Positions 23,301 through 33,800 of a stretch of DNA of 64,000 nucleotides are shown in pieces. Within the stretch, counting starts at the first letter, position 1, and every line of letters starts with the position of its first letter. Both the position numbers and the translations under genes were made by a program. The stretch spans positions 1-64,000 of the forward strand of contig JASFAU010000005.1 of the NCBI GenBank assembly GCA_039704465.1. Reading direction: 5' to 3'. The stretch is from Plasmodiophora brassicae. Its lineage: Eukaryota; Endomyxa; Phytomyxea; Plasmodiophorida; Plasmodiophoridae. The notes under the pieces are model-generated. The model had not been told where the DNA came from. It was given only the letters and a program-made list of their open reading frames with translations, and did not search any database.

Positions 23301-24932
23301 TAGGGCGGGCGGCGTCGAAGAAGATCGCATCTGTCGAGGCATTCGACGCCGACCCGGGTGATGGGACGATGGCCAGCGACAGATGGTTCGACCACGATCG
23401 GCCGAGGAGGTCGTCCGCGACGGCATCGTCGTCACCGACGCAACCGGCCGCGCCCGTCAGCTCGACCAGGTTCTTGAGGTCCTTCTCGACGTCGATCTGG
23501 CTGACCACCTCCGTGAGCGTCTGATGGTCGTCGGCCTACCAAACACGGGTCTCTGTTAACGTCCGCACATCGACGATGCCGTTGGATGGGTGGCTGGGGG
23601 CACCTCAGTCTCCAGCTGGCGCTGACGAGACGCGACCAGCGTCGTCAGCGACTTCTTGACGATCTTTAGGCGCTGGGCGTTCAGCGTGGCGATGCGCCCG
23701 ATGATGACCGGCAGGCGGGTGAGGTACTCGTTGAACACGCGCTTGAACGTGACCTCGGCCTCGATCCGGGCCGTCGACACGCCTTCCTCGCCGCCGACGC
23801 TGGCCGCGTCCGACGGTTTCCGCAGGCGACGGATCGTGGCCGACAGCATGGATCCCTCGGCGTGCGTCGACACGTCCTGCTGGCTGGCGGCATCCTCCCC
23901 GTCCGCCGGCCTGGGCATGCACCTGTCGATCTCCGTCATCGCCTTGATGCACTCGGTCTCCAGGAACACGGCCTCCTCGAACAGCGACCGGATCTCGGTC
24001 TCGATCGCGGGGATCGCGATCGCGGCGGGCAGCATGGCGTCCAGGCGCAGGCGCTGCAGAGCCTCCATGTCCCGCTCGGCGCGGCCCATCAGCTGACCGC
24101 GGATCAGCAGCCTACAAGGGCGGCGGGGAGCGCAGACCGGTCAGCGTCTCCCGGGCGCCGGCCACAAACACGGACGCGACGTTTACCATGGGACGTCGAT
24201 CGTCAGGCCCGACTTGGAGAAGGCGCGCTGGTTGATGTCCTCGGCCAGGGCGCGGTGCGCGAACACGGACGCCTCCTGGGCGCCGTGTGCCGCGCGTATG
24301 AAGGCGCACAGGTCCTTGCAGCTGACGTCGAGCTTGGCGGATTCGAGGCGGATCCGGGCGATGCGCGCCGACAGCTGCGGCTGGATCTCGTTCCTGAACT
24401 TGCGCACCGTCTCGCTGACCGCGTCGCCGGACGCCATCGCGGCCGGCCCGCGAATCGGCGCCGCCGGGTGCGCCTTGCCGTCGTCGAACAGCGGGTGCGC
24501 CACCGTGTACGCGATCGGGGCGCTCTTCTCCGGCGAGTGCTCGCCTTCGCTGCGGTCCGTCTCGCTGGAGGGCGCCACCACGGCGGCGCCCTTGTACAGG
24601 GCGCGTTTCGCAACGGGCGACTGGACCTTGCCGGGCGACGGGAACGCCGGGTGCTTCGACTTCATGAACGAGGCGACCACCGAGGACCTGCTGCCGTTGC
24701 CGGCCGCCTTGCTGCTGCCCTCCTGGGCGTTGCTGGGCGTCGGCGGCGCGCTGTTCTCGTCGTTCGTGTCGCGCTCGGCTTCCATCTCGATCAGGCTGGT
24801 GCGCGCCGCCTTGATCAGGTGCGTGTCCAGGTGCAGGTCCTCGGCCGCCTTCAGCGCCGCGCGAAGCGACCGCGGGTCGTGCGCCAGCACCGCCATTCGA
24901 ATGTCGCGCGCCAACTTCATCCTGAATCCCAT
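20386..24932 (-). CDS. F-BAR-like / RhoGAP domain protein
   Basis: This is a predicted Rho-family GTPase-activating protein acting at curved membranes and cortical actin. Ten exons (24187-24932, 23604-24111, 23245-23535, 22923-23183, 22786-22863, 22512-22727, 21964-22433, 21459-21894, 20797-21396, 20386-20739) sum to 1319 aa. Residues 1-250 are helical repeats followed by a Ser/Pro-rich basic linker. Residues 250-450 are helical. About 490-950 form a long F-BAR-like helical region (NLQNLLKSWSSALYAQSETL, RARATKELQIATA-HEAKCKE, YAIMQCQFLQQLQRIEQGR). The RhoGAP domain spans about 1145-1300, with ELLFRDSAPPEEVHALVRAF containing the arginine finger (Arg1161), then LKLYVSQ-LNPSLIPSTMA across the last intron, LPEANRNTLKLLLLFLSE and MAVTNLAISWSPVLLRS. 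The glycine after the arginine-finger Ser is Ala. An in-frame TAG lies inside the last intron. Confidence 0.85.
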
Positions 24933-26483
24933 GGGCGCGCGTTAACATACACACACGCTGTGCTGACCCTGGACCGGACCGCCGACTTACGATGCGACGT
25001 TCAGGCGGCGCGTCTTCGGGCTGACGACGGCGGGCGTGTTGGGCTCACCCTGGCGATGGGTGATGTCGGCGAACGGCTGCGTCATGGTGGCGCCGAATGC
25101 CAGACAATGGGCGGGCGATGCAATGGCGCGTGCTGTGTGTCGCGCACCGCCGCCACTGGGGCACGCGGGTACCGGTGTCACACACGCGACGCGCACGCTG
25201 CGGTCGTTCCCAGTCACAGGAATTGCAGCTCGACGGACGGAGCGCTGCAGGCAGACAGCAGCAGCAGCAGCAGCAGCACCAGTGCCGTCTCGCGGGCCGA
25301 CCGGGGGCAGTCAACGATGGGCGACGACGACGATAAAATATGGCAACGGGGGCTGGCCAATGACAATTATTTGTGGCGATGATGGCGAGGGCGCCGCCGC
25401 CCGGACCTAGCGTGGCCCAGTCCCAGTGCGGTAACGGAAACGATTCGGGTCGGCGACGTCGCCCCCCACGAAACCGGCACGTAGCGTTAACGGGCGGTTG
25501 TTGTGGGCCGTGGCGGGCGGGCGACTCGGCCGCGTTCCCGCGTCTGTGGACGTGGTGGGGCCACCGGTGCACGAACCTCCAGACATATCGTCGACCACTT
25601 CCCAGCTGTGCGGTGCCGTGCAACTCCCCAAGGAGTCGTTTCGCCTAAGTAGTTGATGACAGGTTCATTTGGCTGCGCAGCCCACGTCTGCAGCATGCAC
25701 TCCTGACCAGCACGCAAAGAACGCCCGTCGCCAGGTGCATCTACCTGTCGACCTGCCCTCGACGCCAACGGCTACATGCCTGGCTCCGGCGACGTCGGCG
25801 CCGCCGTCTCACGTCCTGGGCGTCAGAGCTCTGCGACCTTGACATCGCATGCACCCGACCGTGACCACGCGGCGACCTGTCAGACGTTTTCGTTCTCCTG
25901 CACGGACGTGGGCCCCGTCTCTGCAACATGTACTCGTCCAGCACGGGAGAGAACAAGCAGTACAACGTGGCGTTGTGCACGCAATGGCAGACGACACGTG
26001 CACCTGCCTGTTGAACTGCCTGGATCCGCCCGTGACGTGCCGTCAACGGCACCGTTGCCGACGCGAGCAGCAGCGCCACTGCCTGGGCCCTTGTGCGAAG
26101 GCATGTACGGACACGCCTCCGTTGCTGGGCGTTCACGAGAGCAGCCGTCACGCTGACATCGGCACGCTGCGCAACTCAATTGGACAGTATCGTTGGACAG
26201 CGTGTGAGGGCCACGTCGGATAGTTGCTCATTGTTCTCCACTTCGACGGCCGAACCATCTCGTTCATCACGCATCCATGCCGGCACGTTCTCGGTCATCA
26301 CTGCACTTGCGTTGGCGTTGGCCGGGGCACAATGAACCTGGACGCAACCCTTGATCTACATAAATACATACGCGTACGCGTACATGGTCCCCCCGGTCAG
26401 CCATCACTCATCGGCGGTCCGTCGCGAAGCGTTGTGCACCGCGGCGTGGCAGAGCGCCGTGTCATCTGTAGGTGGGGAGTACG
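24933..26483. other. 1.5 kb without a confident gene
   Basis: This is the largest gap between confident genes. It has a CAG run at about 25258-25278 and many CpG-rich words. On the minus strand some segments read as protein: MTQPFADITHRQGEPNTPAV to the stop at 24987, PNEPVINYLGETTPWGVARH near 25640-25690, and TEACPYMPSHKGPGSGAAAR near 26080-26110. I could not join them into one gene with consistent splice phases. A divergent promoter for the RhoGAP gene plus an unresolved minus-strand gene is possible. Confidence 0.3.
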
Positions 26484-28577
26484 TTACCAGTAGTCCCGGC
26501 ACGAGCAGTATCCCTGAACGAAGCAATGTAGCCGCTGGGTGTCGCGCACGTAGACGTCGCGGATCAGGGACAGGGATTTGGCGGCCTCGTGGCAGTCCTG
26601 GCACAGTCGGCCATGCCTGCGCAGGCGAATGGGATCCTTGGGTCCCAGCACCCGGAGCGCGTACGCGAGCGCAACCTTGGTGCTGTGGTGAGTGACGACG
26701 CGGGCCGCCTCGTCGTTCGGCAGGTCGAGTTCCGTGGTCGCCGACAGATCAGGACAATATCCATGCCTGGCGAGATCGTCCATCATGCGGGCATGCGCGT
26801 TCCTCAGATCAGCGTCCGTCGCGTACTGCACGTCGCCGAACTGGATGCCCACAGACTGCTTCGGAAGCAAGACCGACGTCTTGTCCACCGGCTCGGGGAT
26901 GCCCTTGTCCCGCATTTCCTGGCGTATCCTGCACAGGTCGGGCACACGGCCGGCCCTCGAATAGAGGAACGCCATCACGGTGTACGCTTGCGACACGTTC
27001 GCCAACGGCGCGTCGATAGCCAGCGCCGCGATGCGGTCGAATACGCGCTCGGCCCGATCGACGTCCCCATGCCTACGACACGCGTGGAGGACGGACATGC
27101 ACAGGTCCAAGTCGGTCCTGGCATCCGCCAGCCGTTCGGCATCGTTCAGGGCCCCCGTTCGTCCATGCAGATCCACGATACACTGCAGGTGCCTCGTGTC
27201 CAGCTGGATGTTCGGCCACGTACTGGAGAACTCGGACAGGATCGCCGTCGCGGATGCGACGTGGCCAGCATTGCTGCACGCCGTCAGCAGGCCGTGCAAC
27301 GTCACCTGGTCCGGGTCCCGGCCCTCGTACTTCATGTCCCTGAAGACCTGCAGGGCCTGGTCGAGCAGCCCATGGTGGCCATAGGCGGTGATCATGGCCG
27401 AGAAGACGGCGGCGCCCGGCGTGCCCGACTTGTTCGCAATCCGGAACAGCCGTTCGGCGAGGCCCAGGTGGCCCAGCTGACCGTAGACCGTGATCAGCGC
27501 GACGACGACCTCCTCGTTGTCGGCCAGTGCGACCTCGCGTGCATGCTGATGGATGCCATAGACGGAGCAGAGGCGGCCCGCCCTGCCACACGTCTCAATG
27601 ACGAGGGCGACGAGGGCCGGATCGCGGCGCATGTTCCTGTGCACCATGATGTGGAACACGTCGTAGGCCAGCTCGGCATGCCGCTCGTCGCTGGATAGCG
27701 CCTTGATCACCATGCCGTAGATCGTTGGCGACGCGTAGACGCCGGCGAACTCCATCGCCGGCAGCACGTTCACGGCCGACTCGACACGGCCCTGTGCCAG
27801 CATCGCGTTCAACAGGTTGACGAACATGCCGCGGTTGCGGTACGCCGGCATGTGCCTCGACATCATGAGCGCAACGATCTGTTCGGCAACGGACGCGCCT
27901 GCCGGCGAGCGCGCCTCGGCACAGCACAGGGCGAACAGCGACAGCGACTTCTCGCTGAGCGCGACACGCTGGTTGACGGCTTCCAGGACGAGGCCCAGAG
28001 CGGCGTCCTGTCGCCCGGCCGACCGGCACAGCTCGGCCATCTTGTGCAGGGCGTAGTCGGACCCGGCGCCGAACTTGTCGTAGAAGGCGAACGCCTCGCG
28101 TAGCATCGGCGGGCGCGCGCTCTGACATGCGCCCAGGAACGTGCCGAGCAGGGCGTCACAGATGCGGACGCGGCGGGACGCAGCCGCCATCAGGATGACC
28201 GGCGCTTTCGTCGGCAGGCACCGCAGGCAGAACGTCATCATCGACTGGTAGAAGCGGACGTCCGGGCGAGCGCCGGAGTCGTGCACGCGCCGGAAGACGG
28301 CCCAGGCGCGAACCGGGTCGCGCTCGGCCGACAGACAGTTAATGGCCCGCCTGACGGAGACGTCCGACGATGTCATGAACTCCTGGAACCTGTGCACCTG
28401 CGTCGTCACGGCTGTCGCATTGCCGTCGGCGGCCAGCGACGCCAACGCTGCATGCCGTCGCGAGCGCAGGCGAACGACGCCGCCCCGGACGACAGCGATC
28501 GACATGCATGCGCGGCAGACCCCGCGCAGCACCCTGCCATAAACATAGACGCGGGAAACCGCCGTCGACCTGATCAT
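26484..28577 (-). CDS. Pentatricopeptide repeat protein with C-terminal DYW domain
   Basis: PPR-DYW proteins are organellar RNA-binding proteins; the DYW domain is a cytidine deaminase-like module that does C-to-U editing in plant organelles. One uninterrupted 697-codon exon. The N-terminus (MIRSTAVSRVYVYGRVLRG) is basic and fits mitochondrial import. The middle holds tandem PPR units (for example VFSAMITAYGHHGLLDQALQ, VTLHGLLTACSNAGHVASA). The C-terminal region has MMDDLARHGYCPDLS, the zinc ligands CQDCH (Cys659, Cys662), YVRDTQRLHCFVQGYCSC and ends exactly in DYW. However, the active-site HxE reads His631-Ser632-Thr633, so the catalytic glutamate is replaced. Absence of introns, unlike its neighbours, and the patchy occurrence of DYW proteins outside land plants suggest horizontal acquisition. 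Confidence 0.93.
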   Translation of the reverse strand: MIRSTAVSRVYVYGRVLRGVCRACMSIAVVRGGVVRLRSRRHAALASLAADGNATAVTTQVHRFQEFMTSSDVSVRRAINCLSAERDPVRAWAVFRRVHDSGARPDVRFYQSMMTFCLRCLPTKAPVILMAAASRRVRICDALLGTFLGACQSARPPMLREAFAFYDKFGAGSDYALHKMAELCRSAGRQDAALGLVLEAVNQRVALSEKSLSLFALCCAEARSPAGASVAEQIVALMMSRHMPAYRNRGMFVNLLNAMLAQGRVESAVNVLPAMEFAGVYASPTIYGMVIKALSSDERHAELAYDVFHIMVHRNMRRDPALVALVIETCGRAGRLCSVYGIHQHAREVALADNEEVVVALITVYGQLGHLGLAERLFRIANKSGTPGAAVFSAMITAYGHHGLLDQALQVFRDMKYEGRDPDQVTLHGLLTACSNAGHVASATAILSEFSSTWPNIQLDTRHLQCIVDLHGRTGALNDAERLADARTDLDLCMSVLHACRRHGDVDRAERVFDRIAALAIDAPLANVSQAYTVMAFLYSRAGRVPDLCRIRQEMRDKGIPEPVDKTSVLLPKQSVGIQFGDVQYATDADLRNAHARMMDDLARHGYCPDLSATTELDLPNDEAARVVTHHSTKVALAYALRVLGPKDPIRLRRHGRLCQDCHEAAKSLSLIRDVYVRDTQRLHCFVQGYCSCRDYW

Positions 28578-28817
28578 GGCGCGTTTGGTCAGGCTCAGCG
28601 CGTTCGTCGACTGCGCCTATGGTACGTAGGTAGGTACCGATGGTGCGCAACCGGCGTCGGGACAGTGGGACAGTCGCACGCGAAGTTCGCGCATCGCCGG
28701 GACGGCGGCGCCCCCCTCCCCTGCCGCGCGGTTTGTGCGCATTTTGGGGGGGCTGCCAGTGCCGGACATTGTCACGTTGGGCAGAGCTGCTGTCGAGAGT
28801 TCGTCGTGCGGCGCAAC

Positions 28818-30578
28818 ATGACGACGACCAGGCCGATCGATATGGTCGTGTTCGGGGCGACCGGGTTCACAGGGCGGCACGTCGTCGCGTACGTGAAGTC
28901 GCTGAACGACGCGTCGCTGACCGTCGGCATTGCTGGGCGCTCCCTGGCCGCCCTGCAAGGTGCGGGGCGCGCGCAGCCGCCGCGCCCAGCCCGCGTTGCT
29001 GACCGGCCTTGTTGCTGTAGGTGTTGCGAAGCAGGTCGGTATCGACTGGCCTGTTCTCGTTGCAGATGTCAACGATCACAAGGCGCTGGTGGCAATGGCA
29101 CGGCAGGCCACAGTTGTCGTCAACTGTGTGGGCCCGGTATCGTCCCGCGTGACGCCACCTCCCGGCGCCCCGCTCTGATTCCTCGACTGCGGTCAGTTCC
29201 GGTTCTCTGGGCGTCAAGTGGTCGCCGCGTGTATCGAGGCGGGCACACACTACGTGGACATCAGCGGGGAGCCCGAGTTCCTCGAGTCGGTCCAGCTGGA
29301 GTTCGACGAGGAGGCGCAACGACGCCAGGTCGTCGTGGTCGGATCGTGCGGGTTCGACTCGGTGCCCAGTGACATTGGCGCTCTGTTCGTGCGCCAGGAG
29401 CTTGCGAAGCGCGGTGCCACGACCGTCGCTTCGGTATCCCCATAATCCTCCTCGCGCTTTCCTGCGGGTCGCGTTCTGCTGATACCTCGACCAGATTGAA
29501 TGCTTCATTGCGTTACGAAGCGGGCCGGCCGGCTACGTAATCAACTTTGCCACTTACGAGTCGGCCGTGTTCGGGATCGCCAATGCCGGCAACCTTCGCA
29601 AGGTTCGCTCGTGCGAGCGCCTCGTGCGGCTCCACGTTTGCCCATCTGTGTGCCAATTCAGATCCGTCGGGCGTCGTCCGCCAAACCGTCGTACGCCAGG
29701 TTGGATATCGTTGGCCCAAAGGTCCCAGTCCGGTCGCCGTACTATTTCGACGAGCGCGTTGGCCACTGGGCCGTCCCGTCCGTATTGTCGCCCGTCGAGG
29801 GCCCGCCTGCATCGCGTTTCTGACGACGACCGGTGCTAGGTTCGTCGGATCCGATGCGTCTGTTGTGCGTCGAACGGCAGCGTCTGGCGCGTGGGCTGCT
29901 AGCGGTATCTGCATTGCAGAGCGGGGGTGCTCCACGTATCATTGACAGTGGCCCGGTTGGCAGATTCGGCGCCGCCCTGCGCTCAGTTCGTCCCGTACCT
30001 GGCGATATCGTCCACGGTCTGGCTGTGCCTGTACCTGCTGCTCGGTTCCGTTTTCAGCGTCCTCGCCAGGTTCCGCTGGGGGCGGTACCTTCTCCTGAAG
30101 GTCCGTTCACAGGGGGCGAACGGGTTGTGCCCCGGCGAACCCATCTGACGTGTCGGCTGGAAGTTCCCCTCCGTTTTCTCGGCCGGCCTGGTGTCGCGCC
30201 AAGGTCCAACGGAGCAGCAGGTCAAGGGCACGCGATTCGCCTTGACGTTCTTCGGCAAGGGCTACTCCAAAGACGCCCCGACGGGCAACCCTCCGGACGT
30301 TGACGTCAAGGCCGTTTGTGAGGGGCCGGATCCCGGGTTCGTGCGATCACCGGCGCGCGCGTTCGCATCGTGTGCACCATCGCCTGACACGGTTGCCCCC
30401 GGGCAGGTACCGCGCCACGTCGATCGCCGTCGTCCAATGCGCTCTGGTGATCTGCCGCGAGAAGGCCACCATGCCGACCCAAGGCGGCGTCCTGACGCCC
30501 GGGGCGGCCTTCCTCGGCACGTCCCTGATCGACCGCCTCCACCGGAACGGCATCACGTTCACGACCGCCTCGAAATGA
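28818..30578 (+). CDS. SCCPDH: Saccharopine dehydrogenase-like oxidoreductase (SCCPDH)
   Basis: This is a Rossmann-fold protein found on lipid droplets and mitochondria in animals; its reaction is not established. Nine exons (28818-28959, 29021-29136, 29197-29433, 29495-29602, 29662-29777, 29840-29904, 29964-30100, 30164-30336, 30407-30578) close to 421 aa; the eight introns are 59-70 nt. The NAD(P)-binding loop is VVFGATGFTGRHVVAY near the start. Splices restore NCVGP-FRFSGRQVVAACIE, THYVDISGEPEFLESVQLEF and CGFDSVPSDIGAL. Further motifs are FATYESAVFGIANAGNLRK, HWAVP-FVGSDASVVRRT, a hydrophobic helix (WLCLYLLLGSVFSVLA), SRQGPTEQQVKGTRFALTFF-GKGYS and the terminal GGVLTPGAAF-LGTSLIDRL. Motif order and length match the family fully. 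The intron density is the highest in the window. Confidence 0.93.
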
Positions 30579-30849
30579 CCGGTCAGGGCTCGCGACGCAG
30601 GGTCGTACTACTGCTGCCACTGCTACTACTACACCTGAGGGGCGTCAGCACACCTTGCTAGATGGACGTTATCGTGGTACATTGGCGTCCCCCGGGCGCG
30701 AACCTACCCAGGTGGCTCTCCAGCGCTCGCTCGGGGGGAGGGGGGCGCTGCCGATCGCCGTGTGGTGGTGGACCTTTCGGTGCGCCGACGAGCGCTCGCC
30801 GCCAAGCGCCCATTCGTTCGGTCCGCGTTCGGCCGCGCCGTCACCCGAT

Positions 30850-33800
30850 ATGCGCGCGCTGAACGACGACGACGACGTGTCCGCCGTCCGCCGATCCTGG
30901 CAGCACAAGGCCCTGTCGCGTTGCACCGGTCGTGGCGGTGCCGTCGTGGTCGTGGCGGCGGGCGTCGCGACCATTGCCGGGTGCCTGCTGCTGCTGCTGT
31001 GGATGGCGACCCCGTGTCGATTCGCGCCGACGGCGACCGCATCTGGAACGCGCGTGCTGTCGCTGGCGTACACGACGACGACGACGTCCAGGGCGCGTCT
31101 GGTGACCGCCGAGCACCTGGCCGTCGTACGGGACATCGAGGCGCGCATCCGGCGGCATCCCGCCTGCGCCTGCGACGCGGACCCGTGCCCGGCGCCGCCG
31201 CCCGCCACGATCGTCAACTACGCGTACCCGACCGTGAACGGCACGGCCGTCGTGTTCGACGGGCGTGGCGCCGCCCCGATCCCGATCGCGACCCTCGACG
31301 GCATCGTCCAGGCCGGCAACCGCACCGACCTGTTCGACCGGGCCTGGGCCTCTAACGGGTACACGGCGTCGGCGCTCGTCTCGCGGTTCCACCTGTCGCC
31401 ATCGACGACGACGACGACGACGTCGCTGATGCCGCTGGCGGCGCTGGCCAGGTCGCGCGCCACGCCCGACCTGGCCGTCCACGTGACCGGCGGCGACGTC
31501 GCGTCGTCGTCGGCGCGCTCGGCCCTGCTCGACGACCTGCGCCTGGTCGCCGTCGTCGCCGCCGTCGTCCTGGCCGCCGTCGCCTGCACCGGGCGCCGCC
31601 TCCCGCAGATCGCCGCCCTGTCCGTCCTGCTCGTCGTCGTCGTCGCCCTGCCCATCGTCGGCAGCGTCGTCGGTCGCGCCGACCCCGTCGCCCTCGTCAC
31701 CGCCCTGTGGATCGCGGCCGCCTTCGCCGTCGCGTCCCAGGACGCCCTGCTGGCATTGGGCGACGTGCCGGCGTTCACGCGGGCGAACGCGCGCCTGTCG
31801 CCCGTCGATCGCATGGCGGCGGCCCTGCGCCCGCTGCCGTCGCCCGTGCAACGCGCCGCCGCCCTCGCCACGCCGCTGGCCGCCGTCGCCCTGGCCAGCG
31901 CCGACCCGCAGACGCAGCGCATCGCCCTGGCCGCCCTCGCCTGCCTGCCCGTCGTCGGCGTCGTCGCCTGCGTCGTCGAGCCCGTCGCCGTCGTCGTGCT
32001 GTGCGGCGGCGGCGGCGCCCGCGCGTCCTCGTCGCGTGCTCGCCGGGCCTGGCGCCGCGCCATACACCGGACGATCGCCACCAGCAGCAGGCGCCGGTCG
32101 GTGATCGGCGCGCCGCTACCCGACCGGTCGTTCGTCGACCTGCTCGACGCGTTCCTGCCGGACGCCGACGAGTGCCGGCGGCGCCCGGTCCGGCGGCGAC
32201 GACGTCGCGTCAGGCCCGCGACGACCATGACGGTGCGCGTCCTGCGCCGCCTGCACGTCGTGGCCGTCGTCCCTGTCGCGGTCGGCGTCCTGGCCGCTGG
32301 CATCGCCCTGACCGACGTCGAGCGGGCGGCGCGCCCCACGACGTTGCCCGTGACGACGGCCGACCTGGAGGCGGCGCGCGACGTGTTCGACGGCATCGCC
32401 GACCCGCCCCCGTCGTCGTCGTCGTCGCGCCCGGTGCTGGCGACCGTCCTGCAGCAGCCGCCGGGCGACGACGACCATCGGCTGCCGGTGGCGGTGGCCG
32501 CGTCCGTCGACGACCTGATCGTGCGGCCCGGCGCCCCGACGTCCCTGTCGGCGATCCCGGTCGGGACGACGGCCGTCGAGGCGCACTGGTCCTGGCCCGC
32601 CTACAACGGGTCGTCGCCGATCGCCTCGTTCGCCCTGCTGTACCGCGACGACGACGGCGGCGGCGGCGGCCCATGGCGCGTGTACGACGCCGGCGACGCC
32701 GACAATGACGGGTCGCTGGCGCGCATCGTCGGCGGCCTGCGCCCGGCCACGTCGTACGCGTTGCGGGTCGTGGCGCGCAACGCGGCCGGCTTCGGCGTGC
32801 CGTCCGACGCCGTCCCCGTCGCCACGTTCGGCCTGGCGCGACCCGCGCCGCCCGCCCCCACCGGCCTGCGCGTCGCGTACGACGCCGCCGCCAACGCCGT
32901 CAACGTCACCTGGGCGCCGGGCGCCGCCAACGCGTCGTTCACCCTCGAGATGCGGTCGGCGGCGGCGGCGGACGACGACGACGACGACAAGTACAGCGTC
33001 GTGTACGCCGGGTCGGCGCCGGGCACGCGCCTGACGATGCCGGCCTGCACCGGCCGGGACGCCGTCCGGTACTGGTTCCGGGTGCGCGCCAGCCCGAACG
33101 CGTCGTCGGCGGCGTCGGCGCCGTCCGCCCCGGTCGCCGTCGTCGGCATCCCCGATCGGGTGCCGCTGGCGCCGCCCCGCCCGCGCCTGCTGTCGGCGCC
33201 GGGCGACGCCGCCGCCACGCCGATCCGCATCGGGGCGGGGCGGCCGGCGTGCTGGGCGCCCGGCGACCGCCTGCGCGTCTGGGTCGGCGGCGATGACGAC
33301 CGGTGGGACGCGCACGACGTCGACGACGACGGTGGCGTGTTCGCCGACAACGGGACCGGCGGCGCCGCCGCCCCCCGGTCGTACAAGACGGCGAGCGTGA
33401 ACCGGGCCGGCACCGGGCCCTTCTCCGCCGTCCTGACGGTGACGCTGGGGAACGCGACGGCGAACGCGACGGTGGCGGCGGCGCTCGAGGGGGAGGCGGC
33501 GGGCGGGCGGTTCGACGTGGACGACGGGGCGGTCCTGCCGCGACGGATCGTGGTGGGCGGGGCGGGCGGCGTCGTCGCCGCCGTCCTGCTGCTGGGGGCG
33601 ACGCGGCGCTTGTCGCGCGGCGAGCTCCTGGTCGTCCTGGGCAACGGCGTCGGCGTCGGGGCGGTCGGCGTCGGCGCGGTGCACGCGGCCGGGTACCCGG
33701 TCGACCAGGTCAGCGGGACGGTGCTGCCCGCCGTCGTCGGCATCGCGCTGCACGCCTCCGTCCTGGGCCTGCGGCAGCGCACGGCCCGCCTGGCGCTGGC

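Noticed and set aside
23862..25382. 506-codon plus-strand ORF, Arg/Gly/Ala rich
   Set aside because: It is antisense to confirmed exons of the F-BAR-RhoGAP gene and has the low-complexity composition of a shadow frame in GC-rich DNA.
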